A DNA stretch of 64,000 nt from Acanthaster planci (taxonomy: Eukaryota > Echinodermata > Asteroidea > Valvatida > Acanthasteridae). A model generated the notes under the pieces. That model worked only from the letters and a program-made list of their open reading frames with translations, did no database searches and was not told the origin of the DNA. The stretch spans positions 617,286-681,285 of the forward strand of contig NW_019091412.1 in NCBI RefSeq assembly GCF_001949145.1, given 5' to 3'. Of the stretch, positions 52,951 through 63,234 are shown piece after piece; the stretch's first letter is position 1; each line of letters starts with the position of its first letter. The translations under genes and the position numbers were made by a program.

Positions 52951-53695
52951 AGATATACGCTGCACATGTATTTGCAGTCGTATGAGCTATGAGGCCAAAG
53001 CGCGGCGGTTGTGTTTGTATTGCGCATGTCCAATATGTATTAGACTCGCATTGCAGCCGTTCGCGGTATATCAACAGTAAAAACACCGTCAACCTGTGTG
53101 AATTGAGGTAGTCAAGTGTTACAGCATAATGGTTTGTGATGAATGGGGTATGGGTTGGAATCCTGGGTCGAAATTGTGGACAGGGAGTGTTTATTTTCTT
53201 TTTAGGAAAATAAAGCCCGAACGTTATAGGAGCCTAATTTCACACGTGAAGTTTTTATAGTTGTTGAGTTAGCATCATAGATGTCATGCAATGTGCATTG
53301 TTTTGAAACGTGGTTCGGCTTCATACGTGTGATTGCATAATTATATAGCTCGTCTGCGTTCGCAAATTGCTGCGAATTTTTTTTCCAGCAAGCTAGGTGG
53401 AAGAAGTATCCACGCGCACGCGCAGTGACCTACATTTTTCGGCTTGATCTCGAGTCGTTATTCGGCTGGGAAGTTTTGGCACAACGCATGGGGCACAATG
53501 TTAAAAAGCGGTGTCTGCGTCTATAGACCTCTTTACTTATATATTCACAATTATGCACGCATGCGTACAAATGGCCTTGGCGGCAAGAAGTGTGACTGGC
53601 CCTGTACAGGTGTGCGACTTCGATGATCATTTTCATGTCTAAGCCGAGTAACCTCTCTCTCTGCCAGGCTTGCTAGAAAAAGACTTGCGGCAATA

Positions 53696-53896
53696 TTTAC
53701 TACTGGAGATACAACGAGTCGTACCATGAATTTGGTCGCAAATATTGACAGCAGTATTCGCGACAACAGAGCGAGTCGTGAATTTTGGTCGTGAATATCG
53801 TCATCAATACTCGCGATCAAAGAGTATGTCATAAATTTGGTCGCAAATATTGTCATCAATACTGACGATTGTCGATGTCCTTCCATTGCCACCATA
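53696..53896 (-). repeat. Right inverted arm of the foldback element
   Basis: On the minus strand it starts TATGGTGGCAATGG and then carries three sub-repeats with AATATTTGCGACCAAATT, ATATTCACGACCAAA and AATATTTGCGACCAAATT cores. They stand in the same order as in the left arm. Confidence 0.7.
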
Positions 53897-53902
53897 GGAA
53901 GG

Positions 53903-54992
53903 GCAAAGGCATATCGTAATTTGTGTCGAAGAGTTCATTCAAGGGTCAACACTTCCATAGTACATGCAGTACTTGAGTACTGACGGCTGCACGGCACCAA
54001 ATACGCGCCCATAGAAAACAGTGCAAAATCGGACCGAAATAGCGCCGCCTGTTAACTCTCGTGAAGAGGCTGGCCTCCATTTTTGTTTCACAAATTCAAA
54101 ATTATGGCCAGAAGACCACTTTTCATTTCAATTTCATAGGTATGATGAGTGCACCCAAGCATGGTACAACCCACTTCTTAAATACATGTACACCCAGAAA
54201 ATAATAAAAGGGCCATTGCATAACCGGTCAGCCCACTGGGCAACATCTTAACAAAAGAATACTGGGTACAAAGCACAATACATGGGGTCTGCTGCAGAAC
54301 AGGTTAGACTTAAAATACCACAAATGTCTAAAGAAAGAGTTAAATAAAAAAAACAGCAGGCGAATTATAAAGGAAGAAATGTCCCATCTGTAACACGGGC
54401 CAAGAACCATTCGAGAATTGCGCCCAGTTGAGAATGGTATTTAATATTTACACTGCATCGAGGCCTGCTGCAGCTGCCTCATGGCGTGCGAGCCGATGAT
54501 CGTGTGCGTGACCATCAACCCTCAACAGTCATAAAGCATAATAGTTTAATCATTGCTGCCAGTGACTTTGCATTATTTTTTCATTAAGTTCTACACAAAC
54601 CTGGCTTTATCAAAGGAGGTCGATGGAATAAAGATAAACCTCCTACCTACATGCATACATCATGGGGAATAAAACATGCATACATGTACTTCTAGTCAAC
54701 TCGGCCAAAGTACAAGTGCGCAGTGTTGAAGTATCGATTTCTCAGTACAAAAACAATTATTCGGGAATCACTTTACTTGTAAAATGGTGTTCAGTGGGAT
54801 ATGGGAAGTCATCATTACGTGAGACTTTGTGACAGGTTCTGCTCAGAGCTTTTCAACACTATTTTTCACACGAAAAAAAATTCACTGCTGTTAATGCAAG
54901 GCAGTGTTGTTATTATTCGAAATCGATACTGAATTTTACTGAAAGTATTGACATGAAAGTAGTAGAATCGAGGTTCGTCAGTCCATTCCACG
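53903..54992. other. Upstream region of the RLuc-like gene
   Basis: No coding sequence recognised. Holds the promoter and 5' UTR of the gene starting at 54993. No clear TATA box at the usual distance. TACATGTAC-type palindromes occur near 54186 and 54683. Confidence 0.5.
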
Positions 54993-55988
54993 ATGGCGTC
55001 TAGAATTCGTGTGCTTTCGAATCTGTTGGGATTTCTGCACCCGAATAACGCCCCTGCCTCTGTGGCTGGCAAGCAGTTGTCCAGTGCAGCTCCCCACATT
55101 ACTAAGGCAGATGACTGGTGGGGGAAATGCAACCGTATACAGATTCTCGACGGAGAAATGAGCTATTACGACTCGGACCCCGGTCAGACGAAGTCTCGCG
55201 ATGCTGTGGTGTTCCTTCACGGCAACCCAACGTCGTCTTTCCTGTGGCGCAACGTGATTCCTCACGTCGAAGGATCGCAGAGATGCCTTGCTCCCGATCT
55301 GATCGGTATGGGGCGATCCAGCAAGCTGCCAATTACCTACAAGTACAAAGATCACTACAGGTACCTGTCAGCCTGGTTTGATGCTGTGAATCTGCCTCCA
55401 AAGGTGTCTATCGTGTGTCATGATTGGGGGTCTGGACTTGGCTTCCATTGGTGCCACATGCATCCAGATCGCGTCAAATCCATCATTCACATGGAGAGCA
55501 TTGTAGCCACAGTGCCCGACTGGAGTGTCTTCCCAGAGATCGCCCGCAAGATGTTTCAGAGTCTGCGGTCCGACGCTGGAGTGGACATGGTCTTGGAAAA
55601 CAACCTCTTTGTGGAGCTTCTTCTCCCAAGGTCCATCATCCGTGAACTGAGCGATGATGAGATGGAAGCCTACCGTGAACCGTTCCGTAATCCTGGCGAG
55701 GATCGCCGGCCGACGCTGACCTGGCCACGTGAGATTCCCATTGAGACTGACGGACCACAAGATGTGGTTGCCATTGTCAACGCTTACCATGATTGGCTGT
55801 CACAGTCGGCCAACATCCCCAAGCTGTTTATTGATGCAGACCCAGGATTCTTCTCTCCAACGATCCGCATTGCATGCCGCAATTGGCCCAATCACAAGAT
55901 GGTCCAAGCCAAGGGCTACCATTTCCTTCAGGAAGATTCTGCTGATGAGATTGGCAGAGCAATCCATCAATTCCTGTCTGAACTGTAG
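54993..55988 (+). CDS. Renilla-luciferase/haloalkane-dehalogenase-like alpha/beta-hydrolase, intronless
   Basis: A 331-residue single-exon protein with clear full-length similarity to Renilla luciferase and bacterial haloalkane dehalogenases. Visible catalytic features: FLHGNPTS with halide-stabilising Asn78; nucleophile elbow VCHDWGSG with Asp144 and Trp145; acid Glu168 in HMESIV; base His310 in KGYHFLQED. Other shared blocks are PDLIGMGRSSK, VLENNLFVE, RRPTLTWPREIP and DPGFFSP. The triad order Asp-Glu-His matches the Renilla type. The N-terminus is about 35 residues longer than in Renilla and has no obvious signal peptide. The Kozak context is CACGATGG. A Cys stands where most relatives have Gly before HDWG. 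Relatives in echinoderms include active dehalogenases and, in a brittle star, a likely luciferase, so the substrate here is open. Confidence 0.93.
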   Translation: MASRIRVLSNLLGFLHPNNAPASVAGKQLSSAAPHITKADDWWGKCNRIQILDGEMSYYDSDPGQTKSRDAVVFLHGNPTSSFLWRNVIPHVEGSQRCLAPDLIGMGRSSKLPITYKYKDHYRYLSAWFDAVNLPPKVSIVCHDWGSGLGFHWCHMHPDRVKSIIHMESIVATVPDWSVFPEIARKMFQSLRSDAGVDMVLENNLFVELLLPRSIIRELSDDEMEAYREPFRNPGEDRRPTLTWPREIPIETDGPQDVVAIVNAYHDWLSQSANIPKLFIDADPGFFSPTIRIACRNWPNHKMVQAKGYHFLQEDSADEIGRAIHQFLSEL

Positions 55989-58358
55989 ATTGAATGTTTA
56001 ATCAGCTCCAAGAGCTTTGTGCAGCTGCAAAATGATTTTTTTTTTTGCTAAGGAAGAGATTGTTTGGGTTCGTGACAATTCATAGGGATAGTGGCCCTAT
56101 ACCTCAACATCTTGAATTGGAACTTTTCGGAAGTAGATCAAATTTTTCAGGAGGCACTTTTCACAAGCCCCACTCCACCCCAATTTACACTTAATGTAGA
56201 GATGTGAGCAACTGCAAAGAGAGTAGGTCATCGATGCTTTTGTTGTTGTATGCAGCCCATTAATTGTGAATGTGCGTAATTTTTTCATTTAAACCAGACA
56301 GGAGAGAAGATTAGCATAAATATTCATGAGACACGTTCAGTGCCCAACTTTCTGTGGACCATTAAAGAAAATGTAATTTGTGAGCTGCCTATATCCACTT
56401 TTCTTTGTGATGTGTAATACTGTTGACTAGGGCAGTTGTGCTAATATCTTGGCAGTTAATTTTTGCAAGCAGAACAGATTTTGAGCCAAATTACATGATA
56501 CTGTCTACTGTAAATTGAGTAATTTGCCAACTGTAACTCAAGTTCCCCAAATATTGTTGGATCAACTTTTAGTAGGTGGGCAAAAATAATTTTGCAAGCA
56601 GTGATAAGTTTGGGCATTGCAGTAGATTTTAGAGGTGCTTGTTATCACTTTCGATGAATTCATTATGAAAACTAAAACTAGAAAATTTGTGATTTTTGCT
56701 AAAATACTGAATCGTATGGAAATATTGAATCTGAAATGGTTTGTAAATCTGAACTTGACTGCACAGGTCATAAAATGATATTAAGGAGCTGGCCAAAGGC
56801 TCATTTTTGTAAGCTTCTGCAGCAGTAATTTTAAGTTGGTCACTTGAATATCATATTGATGTTTGTAAGGGCATTTAATGGCTGAAAATACTTTTGCACT
56901 CATCAGTTTGTAATTAATTGAGTCTCAAAATTGTGTTTAATGACAGTTGCATTAAAAATCTGTTGAGTCTTTGAAACCTGAGATTCAAAGTGATTTATTG
57001 ACTGCTTCAAGGGAGAGATACTTCATGTTATCATAGAGGAATGAGAACATTTTCCTCCATGATGTTACCCAGGTTATTTTAGATAGAAGTTCTGGCCAGA
57101 GCAATTGGAGTAAAAACCTTGAGATGCCGGCGGTGGGAGTGTGTCTTCAGACTGTAGGCAGGGTCAGCATTTGTGAATTACCCACTGACTAGGAAAACAG
57201 TACTACTCGGGCTTTAACTACTGAAAACAGTGTTCTTGTATTAAAAAGGGTTTTTGAAAAGAGATGTTAAAAAAGCGCCCTCAATCAGGCAATCGGTTAC
57301 GGAACAGAACTCGGCACTTGGTGGCGCTATAATGCGATGTTATTTATACACGTGTTAAGAAATAGAAGTGTGACGTGTACAAAATAATCGTGTATAAAAA
57401 TGGACTTTATTAACGACGTTCCAACACTCCATGAGCATTGAAATTAGAATAGTGGTTTTAAAAGGAAAGTTGAATGCAACAGTAGCGGTCAAAGATAGGT
57501 GGGAAGCTTCTGACACAGAAAGGTAGGCCTTGTTAGTGTCTGACCTGTTGTTACTCCTGTTCACATAATGTTTATTCACGTTCGTCACCTTGCCAGGCTT
57601 GCTGTAGTGTAACCCATACATTCACCTTCCAGGAAATAGCCGTAGCATATTAAACCCATTAAGTAAACTAAATAAGTTCAACGTCTGGCGTGTTTTGAAC
57701 TCAAATGTTAAAGACACGTTCAAGTCATAGGCCCATCCTATGTCTGTCATTCACACTTTTTGCAAGTCTAGGCCTGAAATGACTAGCAAATTATTGAACT
57801 AATATTTAGGGTCCAGTTATACCCCTGTCTGTGTTTTTACATTTGCTTTTACAGTGTGATTAAAATAGGCATGTCAGTTAGAACTAATAAGATATTTCAA
57901 CATGTCCAATGGTAGATCTACATGACAGTGCATGAATGATTGATCATTTTATTGTATTGGTCTGTTTGTTAATTGTGCTGCCATCAGTCAATCATTTTTC
58001 TTTCTTTTTAACTCTAATTAATGTCTCTAAAGTGATTGCTTTGAAAAGGGGACCAATTGCTCAGATCCATTTTCACTGGTAGTGACTTTTATAATTGGCC
58101 GTACAAAACTAATGAACTGGGGTGTTGGACAAAATTCTGTCTCGTCAAATATTTGTCCCACATTGATCCTGTCGTTCCAGTGCATAGAAGTAAGAGGAAA
58201 ATGTAAACTCAGGAAGGTATTGTTCCAAGAGAATGCTGTTTTCAGGAAAAGTTGAAGTTTGTTTGAAGGTAAAGGCTAATTGTGATTTGTTCAAAATGTT
58301 GACTTTCTACAGTAACATCCAGATTGGGGTGCTGGCATCTGTATCATCCACAACCACA
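55989..58358. other. Region between the RLuc-like gene and SIL1
   Basis: The left part is the 3' UTR of the RLuc-like gene; an ATTAAA lies near 56362 but no strong AATAAA signal was found. The right part contains the SIL1 promoter and 5' UTR. TTTCTACAG at about 58306-58314 could be an acceptor for a spliced 5' UTR. No other gene recognised. Confidence 0.5.
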
Positions 58359-58587
58359 ATGACGATTATCACCAGTCTACGCATCTTCCACATTGTTGCT
58401 CTTTTACTGTTCATTACCTCCTGCTACTTCTGCGTCCAAGGAGATGGTGCAGATAGACAGACTTCAGTGATTGCAGTGGCAACAGATGAGACAAATGAGG
58501 ACTCTGATGGAATGATTGAAGAGGAAATAGACCTAGAAGATCTTGATGTCTTTGTACCAACCGACCAATGGCAGCCAGTCAAAGCAG
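58359..58587 (+). CDS. SIL1: SIL1 coding exon 1 (signal peptide and acidic N-terminus)
   Basis: Starts at an ATG in context CCACAATGA and encodes residues 1-76, with donor GCAG|GTATGA, phase 1. The hydrophobic core IVALLLFITSCYF marks the signal peptide. The frame is open further upstream to an ATG at 58233, but starting there would bury the signal peptide. EEEIDLEDLDVFVPTDQWQP follows. Confidence 0.88.
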
Positions 58588-61500
58588 GTATGATTAAAAA
58601 AATAATGTTGGTGATTCTCAGGAAATCATAATAGTTGAAAACTTCAACTTGGTTTTTTGCAAGATTTCTATCAGGGATGGTAACAAATCTTTTAAAGCCT
58701 GAATTTCTGCCTTTCATAATTAAAGAAAACCTGGGATAGGGATAGCACCTTTCCCCTAGCTTATTCAAATGAAACCTTGGTCAGATTTTCTTTACCATTC
58801 ATGTTGTCAATCTGCTTCATCAGGCCAGGCCATACCAGCTGGCTTACATGTGCAGATCAGTCTCAAAACTGGAGAGAAGATGGCCAAGCTGATGGATGGC
58901 GATGACGGGGAACGATATCGGAAGAAAACCAGTGCCAAGAATGACGAGGGAGATGCCAAGAGAGGAGAAACCAATGAGGCAAGGGATCAGTTCTCCCACA
59001 AGGAGCTGAAGGACGCCCTCAAGAAGTTCAAAGCAGAGCAGGATGATGTTCAAGATCAGAAGAGGGTAAGAATTGAAAACTAACGCAGTAATTACCTGTA
59101 CTAACAATTTTATCTTCACATGATTCTTTTTTCCCCGCCAATCTGTTTTTTCCTCTTTTTCCCCATTATTTCATACAAGTTTTAACATGTTTGATTTTTT
59201 CCAAACCTACAGAATACATAAAGGCTCCTCAGCAAAACTATGCAGTTGAAAATGGTCCACCTCCTTCAGTTTTTCACAAAAAAAGATGTGAAGTTTTTTT
59301 GACTCTTTAATTAGAATTATGAACCTCATTGCCCGTGGAATTTTCTCTGTGTGTCTTCCTGAAACTTCAAGATACCCCTCAGAATAGTAAATTGATGCCA
59401 AATTCTTTGTATGCTCATGGAGCATCATGCTCCAGTTAAACCTTTTGTGCATGAGCTCTGTTTTCTCTCCTCTTTTTACCTGCAAAAATCCTCCAAATCC
59501 ACCTGATGGATTGAGATGGATCTGGGAGGATTAATCAAGTGTTCACGACATCATCAGGTCATTTTATACTTCTCCTCAGATTGGTTGATTGGTCTGTGTA
59601 GCAACAGTGTTGGCAGCAGTGTCCAAACCTTGTTTATAAAAAGAAAGCAGGCTTTATGTTGTTTTGTTATTGACCTGTACAAATTCAAGAAAGTATGCTT
59701 CCTTTTATGAGCTAGTAATCCAGTATGTCCCTTCTTACATCCCCAGATTGATCAAATCAGGCAGAAGTTCCGCTCCATGGACGAGCTGAAGAAGGATTTT
59801 GAGGAGATGCAGCTGAACATGGAGACAGATGTAGAGATAATGAGACGGCTAGTGGAGAAATACCAGCAAGAAGGAGCCAGTCTGGAGGAACAAGAGGCAG
59901 CCTTGTATGACCTAGAGTTTTATGCTCACCAGGTATCTTTCAAGAACTCTCAAATTTTTTTGGCAGTTTCTTTAAAGTGAAAACCACTGCATTCAGTTAC
60001 TTCTTCCACGCTTACCCATGTAAGCAGAGCTGCATTTGAGCTTACTCACCCCTGGCCAAAGTGACCCATCTTCCGAGCGGGTAACTTACGGAAGTATCCG
60101 TGCTACAATGTGAAAACATTGCGTCTCAGTCAAATGGCACGAAGAAAAATTGACACCATTGTAAGCAATTTGAGGCAGGGTTGAATGTAATGGCAAATTG
60201 ACTCAATTACCAAAGGTCTTTGAAAGAAGGTGTTTGGGGGCGTTTGTCGCTTTTGAATATTCAAATTCATTTTTCAAATTTAATGGATACATGACCTCTT
60301 CACCAAGTTGAGACACTTCAAATATTCTGAGACAATTTGTTTATTACTGCATGTTGTGCATACCCACCTAAACCTAGGCTGACACCATGGGTAAGCATGA
60401 GGGAAGTGTTCGAACATGCTGATGAAGAACCTTGATGATCTTGGGTGACAATGTTAGATAACTCTCTAAGAAGAACACAGTATGCTAGCCTTGTAATGCT
60501 AGCAATTGTAGGGCTATTGGGTTCATTTTTAAGAGTGAGAGATGATTATCCTTTGTTGCTGCTGCAGATTGACAATGCCCAAGATTTGATTACCATCGGT
60601 GGCTTTGACCTGATCATCAGAGCGCTCAACGATACAAGGGATGCAATCCGTAAACAGGCTGCATTTGTCTTGGGATCGGCAGTGCAGAGGTAAGATCACC
60701 ATGCCTAAGAAAATGAGTTACATCTCAATGCCTTGAATAATTCAACATCTCTTTTTATGGCAAGCTGGTTGTTATTTTCACGGTTATGGTTAACTCCTTC
60801 AGAAATTCACAAAAACAGGCCCAGCTGTTTGTTTGAAAATGTTTACTTTGTACACGTGCAGGTCCTGTAGAGGCAAACTAACCAGGATATTGGCCAAAAA
60901 GAATGTTGTTGGTATTTAGAAACACACCCTTCCCTTTTTAGTTCACATAGTGGCAAGAAAACTTGAAGGCAGTTAGAGATAAACTGTTGGGAAAGTGAGA
61001 AAGTCACATCATTACTTTGTCTCCGCACTTCTCCAGCAATCCAAAGGTGCAGGTGGAGGCGATTGAGCGTGGTGCTATCCAGAAGCTTCTTCAACTTCTC
61101 TCCATTTCTCAGCCTCGTGATATCCGCAAGAAGGCCATGTATGCCATCTCCTCCTTAATCCGTCATTTCCCTTATGCCCAACTCAAGTTCCTGCAGTTAG
61201 GAGGTCTGGACAGCTTCCTGACGCTGTTCAGGGAGGCAGATCCGGGGGTACTTCAGCTCCAAGTCAAGGCTGTAACGCTCTTACATGATTTGCTTCTGGA
61301 ACAGGTAGTTAACACCTGCTATTTTCATCTTGATCTTGGGCAACAATTCAGAGTTAGCTGAGGAGTGTGAATGATTATTCCCAAGACTGGAGTGTGTAAC
61401 TTCCTCATATCTGCAAGAACATTCATACCAATTGCCAAACATTTGATTTGTTTTTCAGAAACTTGTGACAGAGGAACCAGGCAGTGGAGACAAAGTTAAA

Positions 61501-62615
61501 CAGCAAAGAATTCAACAATACAAACAGTATGTATGAAAAAAGTAAAGGCTATACCATTCTTATTGCTTCAAAATCCCCACACTATCCTGGTGGATTTTAA
61601 ATTCATTCTTGTACTCATACTTGAAATCTTTTGCAAGCATATTCATGAAAATGCACTTGCACTCGCATGAAAAATTTCATGTGTCTGTTGTGACAGTGAA
61701 TACTTTTCTTCTCTTGCTTAGAAACCTTGTGCCTTTCTGAAACTTAAATTAGTACTTTAGCTAGCACTTTAGCTAGCACTTCAGTTAGGGCTGCCCCTTG
61801 TCCCTTCAGCCTTTTTCTAGTAGACTATTAAACACTCTTTTATACAACTTCTTCACGGAAAGGTACTTGAGTGCAACACAGAATCTGACTGATTAGGAGG
61901 GTTAGGCTAAAGTTAAAGGTACTAAGTTGGAGTGGTTGAGACAGTTTGTGTATGTTTCATAATACCTGACATTTGTCACTTTTTATTTTACGGACAGGGT
62001 CAAGCTTCTTCCACAGATGATGAAGCAAGGTTGGTGTGAGATCATTCCGTCCCTGCTCCAAGCACCAGAGCACGACATCCGAGAGAAGGTGCTTCTAGCC
62101 ATGCAACTCCTGCTAGACCAGTGTCAGATGAACTATCACAAAGACAAACAGCTGATTGGACGGTCAGTTCTGCTCCCCTCTCTCCAGAGCAGTTTACGCA
62201 CGCTTGACAAGAACAGGTTGATCTAAATGCCTTGACTGAAATCATTTCTGAGTGTAAAACATTCCAGTGTCATTATCCAGTGAGCTTTCTCCATATGTCG
62301 AAATGAAATATTAATGTCTTTTATAGTTGACAGTTTGAACTCCTCATGGAACTTTAAGAAAAATGCCTTTGTTAAAAGTTGTGGATGCATTTTAGACATG
62401 CTGGGCACAATTAGATACAATGCCACAATTTCTCCCGTTTCCTCATCTTATATAACTTTTTTATCCTATTTTGATTCAGATTGTCAGAATTGAAAACAGA
62501 GTACGAAACACATGCCCTGGAGGAGAAGGCTGAATCAGGTGGTGCAGAGGACTACTTCTCTCATCTGTCAAATTTGGTCGCCGACATCTTGGGTCAGCTG
62601 TCACTCTCCACTTAA
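58359..62615 (+). CDS. SIL1: SIL1, nucleotide exchange factor for BiP (eight coding exons)
   Basis: SIL1 is an ER-lumen armadillo-repeat protein that releases ADP from BiP/HSPA5 during protein folding. Coding exons are 58359-58587, 58824-59065, 59747-59932, 60568-60689, 61037-61304, 61459-61526, 61998-62216 and 62480-62615. All introns are GT-AG and all phases agree, giving 489 residues (human SIL1 has 461). Residues 1-28 are a signal peptide, followed by an acidic stretch and DVFVPTDQWQPVKAGQAIPAG, which aligns with human [21 protein letters not shown]. Further shared blocks are ELKKDFEEM, IDNAQDL, SNPKVQVEAIE, LIRHFPYAQLKFLQLGGL and KQGWCEI, in human order. It lies downstream of the RLuc-like gene on the same strand with no functional link evident. 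The C-terminus (LSLST) lacks the KELR-type retention signal of human SIL1. Confidence 0.96.
58824..59065 (+). CDS. SIL1: SIL1 coding exon 2
   Basis: Acceptor TTCATCAG|GC, donor AAGAGG|GTAAGA. Residues 77-157: QAIPAGLHVQISLKTGEKMAKL, then a Lys/Glu-rich linker with FSHKELKDALKKFK, matching human SQDLKSALAKFK. Confidence 0.93.
59747..59932 (+). CDS. SIL1: SIL1 coding exon 3
   Basis: Acceptor CATCCCCAG|ATT, donor CACCAG|GTATCT, phase 0 at both ends. Residues 158-219: FRSMDELKKDFEEMQ, ETDVEIMRRLVEKY, ALYDLEFYAHQ. Confidence 0.95.
60568..60689 (+). CDS. SIL1: SIL1 coding exon 4
   Basis: Acceptor TGCTGCAG|ATT, donor GCAGAG|GTAAGA, ends in phase 2. Residues 220-259: IDNAQDLITIGGFDLII and RKQAAFVLGSAVQ, an armadillo-type helical segment. 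Confidence 0.95.
61037..61304 (+). CDS. SIL1: SIL1 coding exon 5
   Basis: Acceptor CTTCTCCAG|C, donor GAACAG|GTAGTT. Residues 260-349: SNPKVQVEAIERGAIQKLLQ, RKKAMYAISSLIRHFPYAQ, LQLGGLDSFLTLF, VTLLHDLLLEQ. This is the best conserved part of the armadillo domain. Confidence 0.96.
61459..61526 (+). CDS. SIL1: SIL1 coding exon 6 (68 bp)
   Basis: A small exon with no ATG. Acceptor GTTTTTCAG|AAA, donor AAACA|GTATGT, ends in phase 2. Residues 350-371 (KLVTEEPGSGDKVKQQRIQQ and the following YK) align with the variable acidic loop before QYRQVHLLP in human SIL1. Confidence 0.88.
61741..61785 (+). repeat. Short tandem duplication in SIL1 intron 6
   Basis: The 13-nt unit CTTTAGCTAGCA occurs in near-perfect tandem copies (ACTTTAGCTAGCACTTTAGC...), followed by a diverged copy. 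No function is suggested. Confidence 0.6.
61998..62216 (+). CDS. SIL1: SIL1 coding exon 7
   Basis: Acceptor ACGGACAG|G, donor GAACAG|GTTGAT. Residues 372-444: VKLLPQMMKQGWCEIIPSL, APEHDIREKVLLAMQLLLDQC, matching human LLPGLWEQGWCEI and LPEHDAREKVLQTLGVLL. The donor GTTGAT is weaker than the others, but phase and homology support it. Confidence 0.94.
62480..62615 (+). CDS. SIL1: SIL1 coding exon 8 and stop
   Basis: Acceptor TTGATTCAG|A. Residues 445-489: LSELKTEYETHALEEK, AEDYFSHLSNLVADIL, ending LSLST and TAA. Aligns with human YFQELLGSVNSLLKELR, but the final KELR-like tetrapeptide is absent. Confidence 0.92.
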
Positions 62616-63234
62616 AGCTAAAAGACTCAAGACGGGGAAAATGACGATCAGCTCTAAGGGAGATTGCCACTTGAGGAGCAGATTGCTGACTGTGACTTGG
62701 AAGACAAACCTTATCCATCTTAACATGATTGCAGATAATCAAGTTAACTGATGCTGTCGTCAAAGATGACTGAAATGAGTGTTACAGGAGGAGCAGGTGA
62801 AATGGGAAAGACGAAGTTGAGAGGACCGAGACACCCTTGGGTTGGGTGTCACTTTCCTCCTGATAACCATCAGAGACCATGGCAATACTTTGCTTCAGCT
62901 CAGAAATCAGTAACCAGCATTTCTGATTATTTTCAGGTAGAAATCTAAGATGAGCTACTCTCGGGAACATTCAGAATTTTTTGTTTTCAAGGTATTGTTT
63001 TAGACCTTATTGATGATGTCACTTCATCAGGCTCAGACAAGAGACATCATTTGATTTATACTAAAATTGGGTCCATAATGAAAAGGAAACTGCCTTGGAC
63101 AATGTTAGAAAACCAGATGTGGGAGGCACATTGGAAATTCAATTTCACATTCTGGTAAAAAAGCCACAATATTATACATAACACGGTGTCCAAATTATTT
63201 TGCAAAAGAATTTAGGAATGAAATTACCTGAAGT
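62616..63234 (+). other. SIL1 3' UTR and flanking DNA
   Basis: Contains the 3' UTR. No strong AATAAA was identified close to the stop. Open frames on either strand are short and match nothing. Confidence 0.5.

Larger units (their letters stand above)
52767..53896. mobile_element. Foldback-type DNA element with long terminal inverted repeats
   Basis: TATGGTGGC at 52767 is mirrored by GCCACCATA ending at 53896. The inverted similarity continues inward for roughly 180-200 bp per arm with mismatches. Each arm consists of about three diverged sub-repeats of about 55 bp carrying TTTGCGACCAAATTC-like cores. The hexamer GGAAGG lies directly outside both ends (52761-52766 and 53897-53902) and looks like a target-site duplication; TA at both termini is an alternative duplication. 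The interior of about 740 bp has no transposase-like frame, so the element is non-autonomous. Structure resembles foldback/TU elements described in sea urchins, where sub-repeats build the inverted ends. The family name is inference. Confidence 0.75.

Noticed and set aside
55368-55790. 140-codon minus-strand frame inside the RLuc-like gene, and other antisense frames there
   Set aside because: Shadows of the well-supported plus-strand coding sequence.
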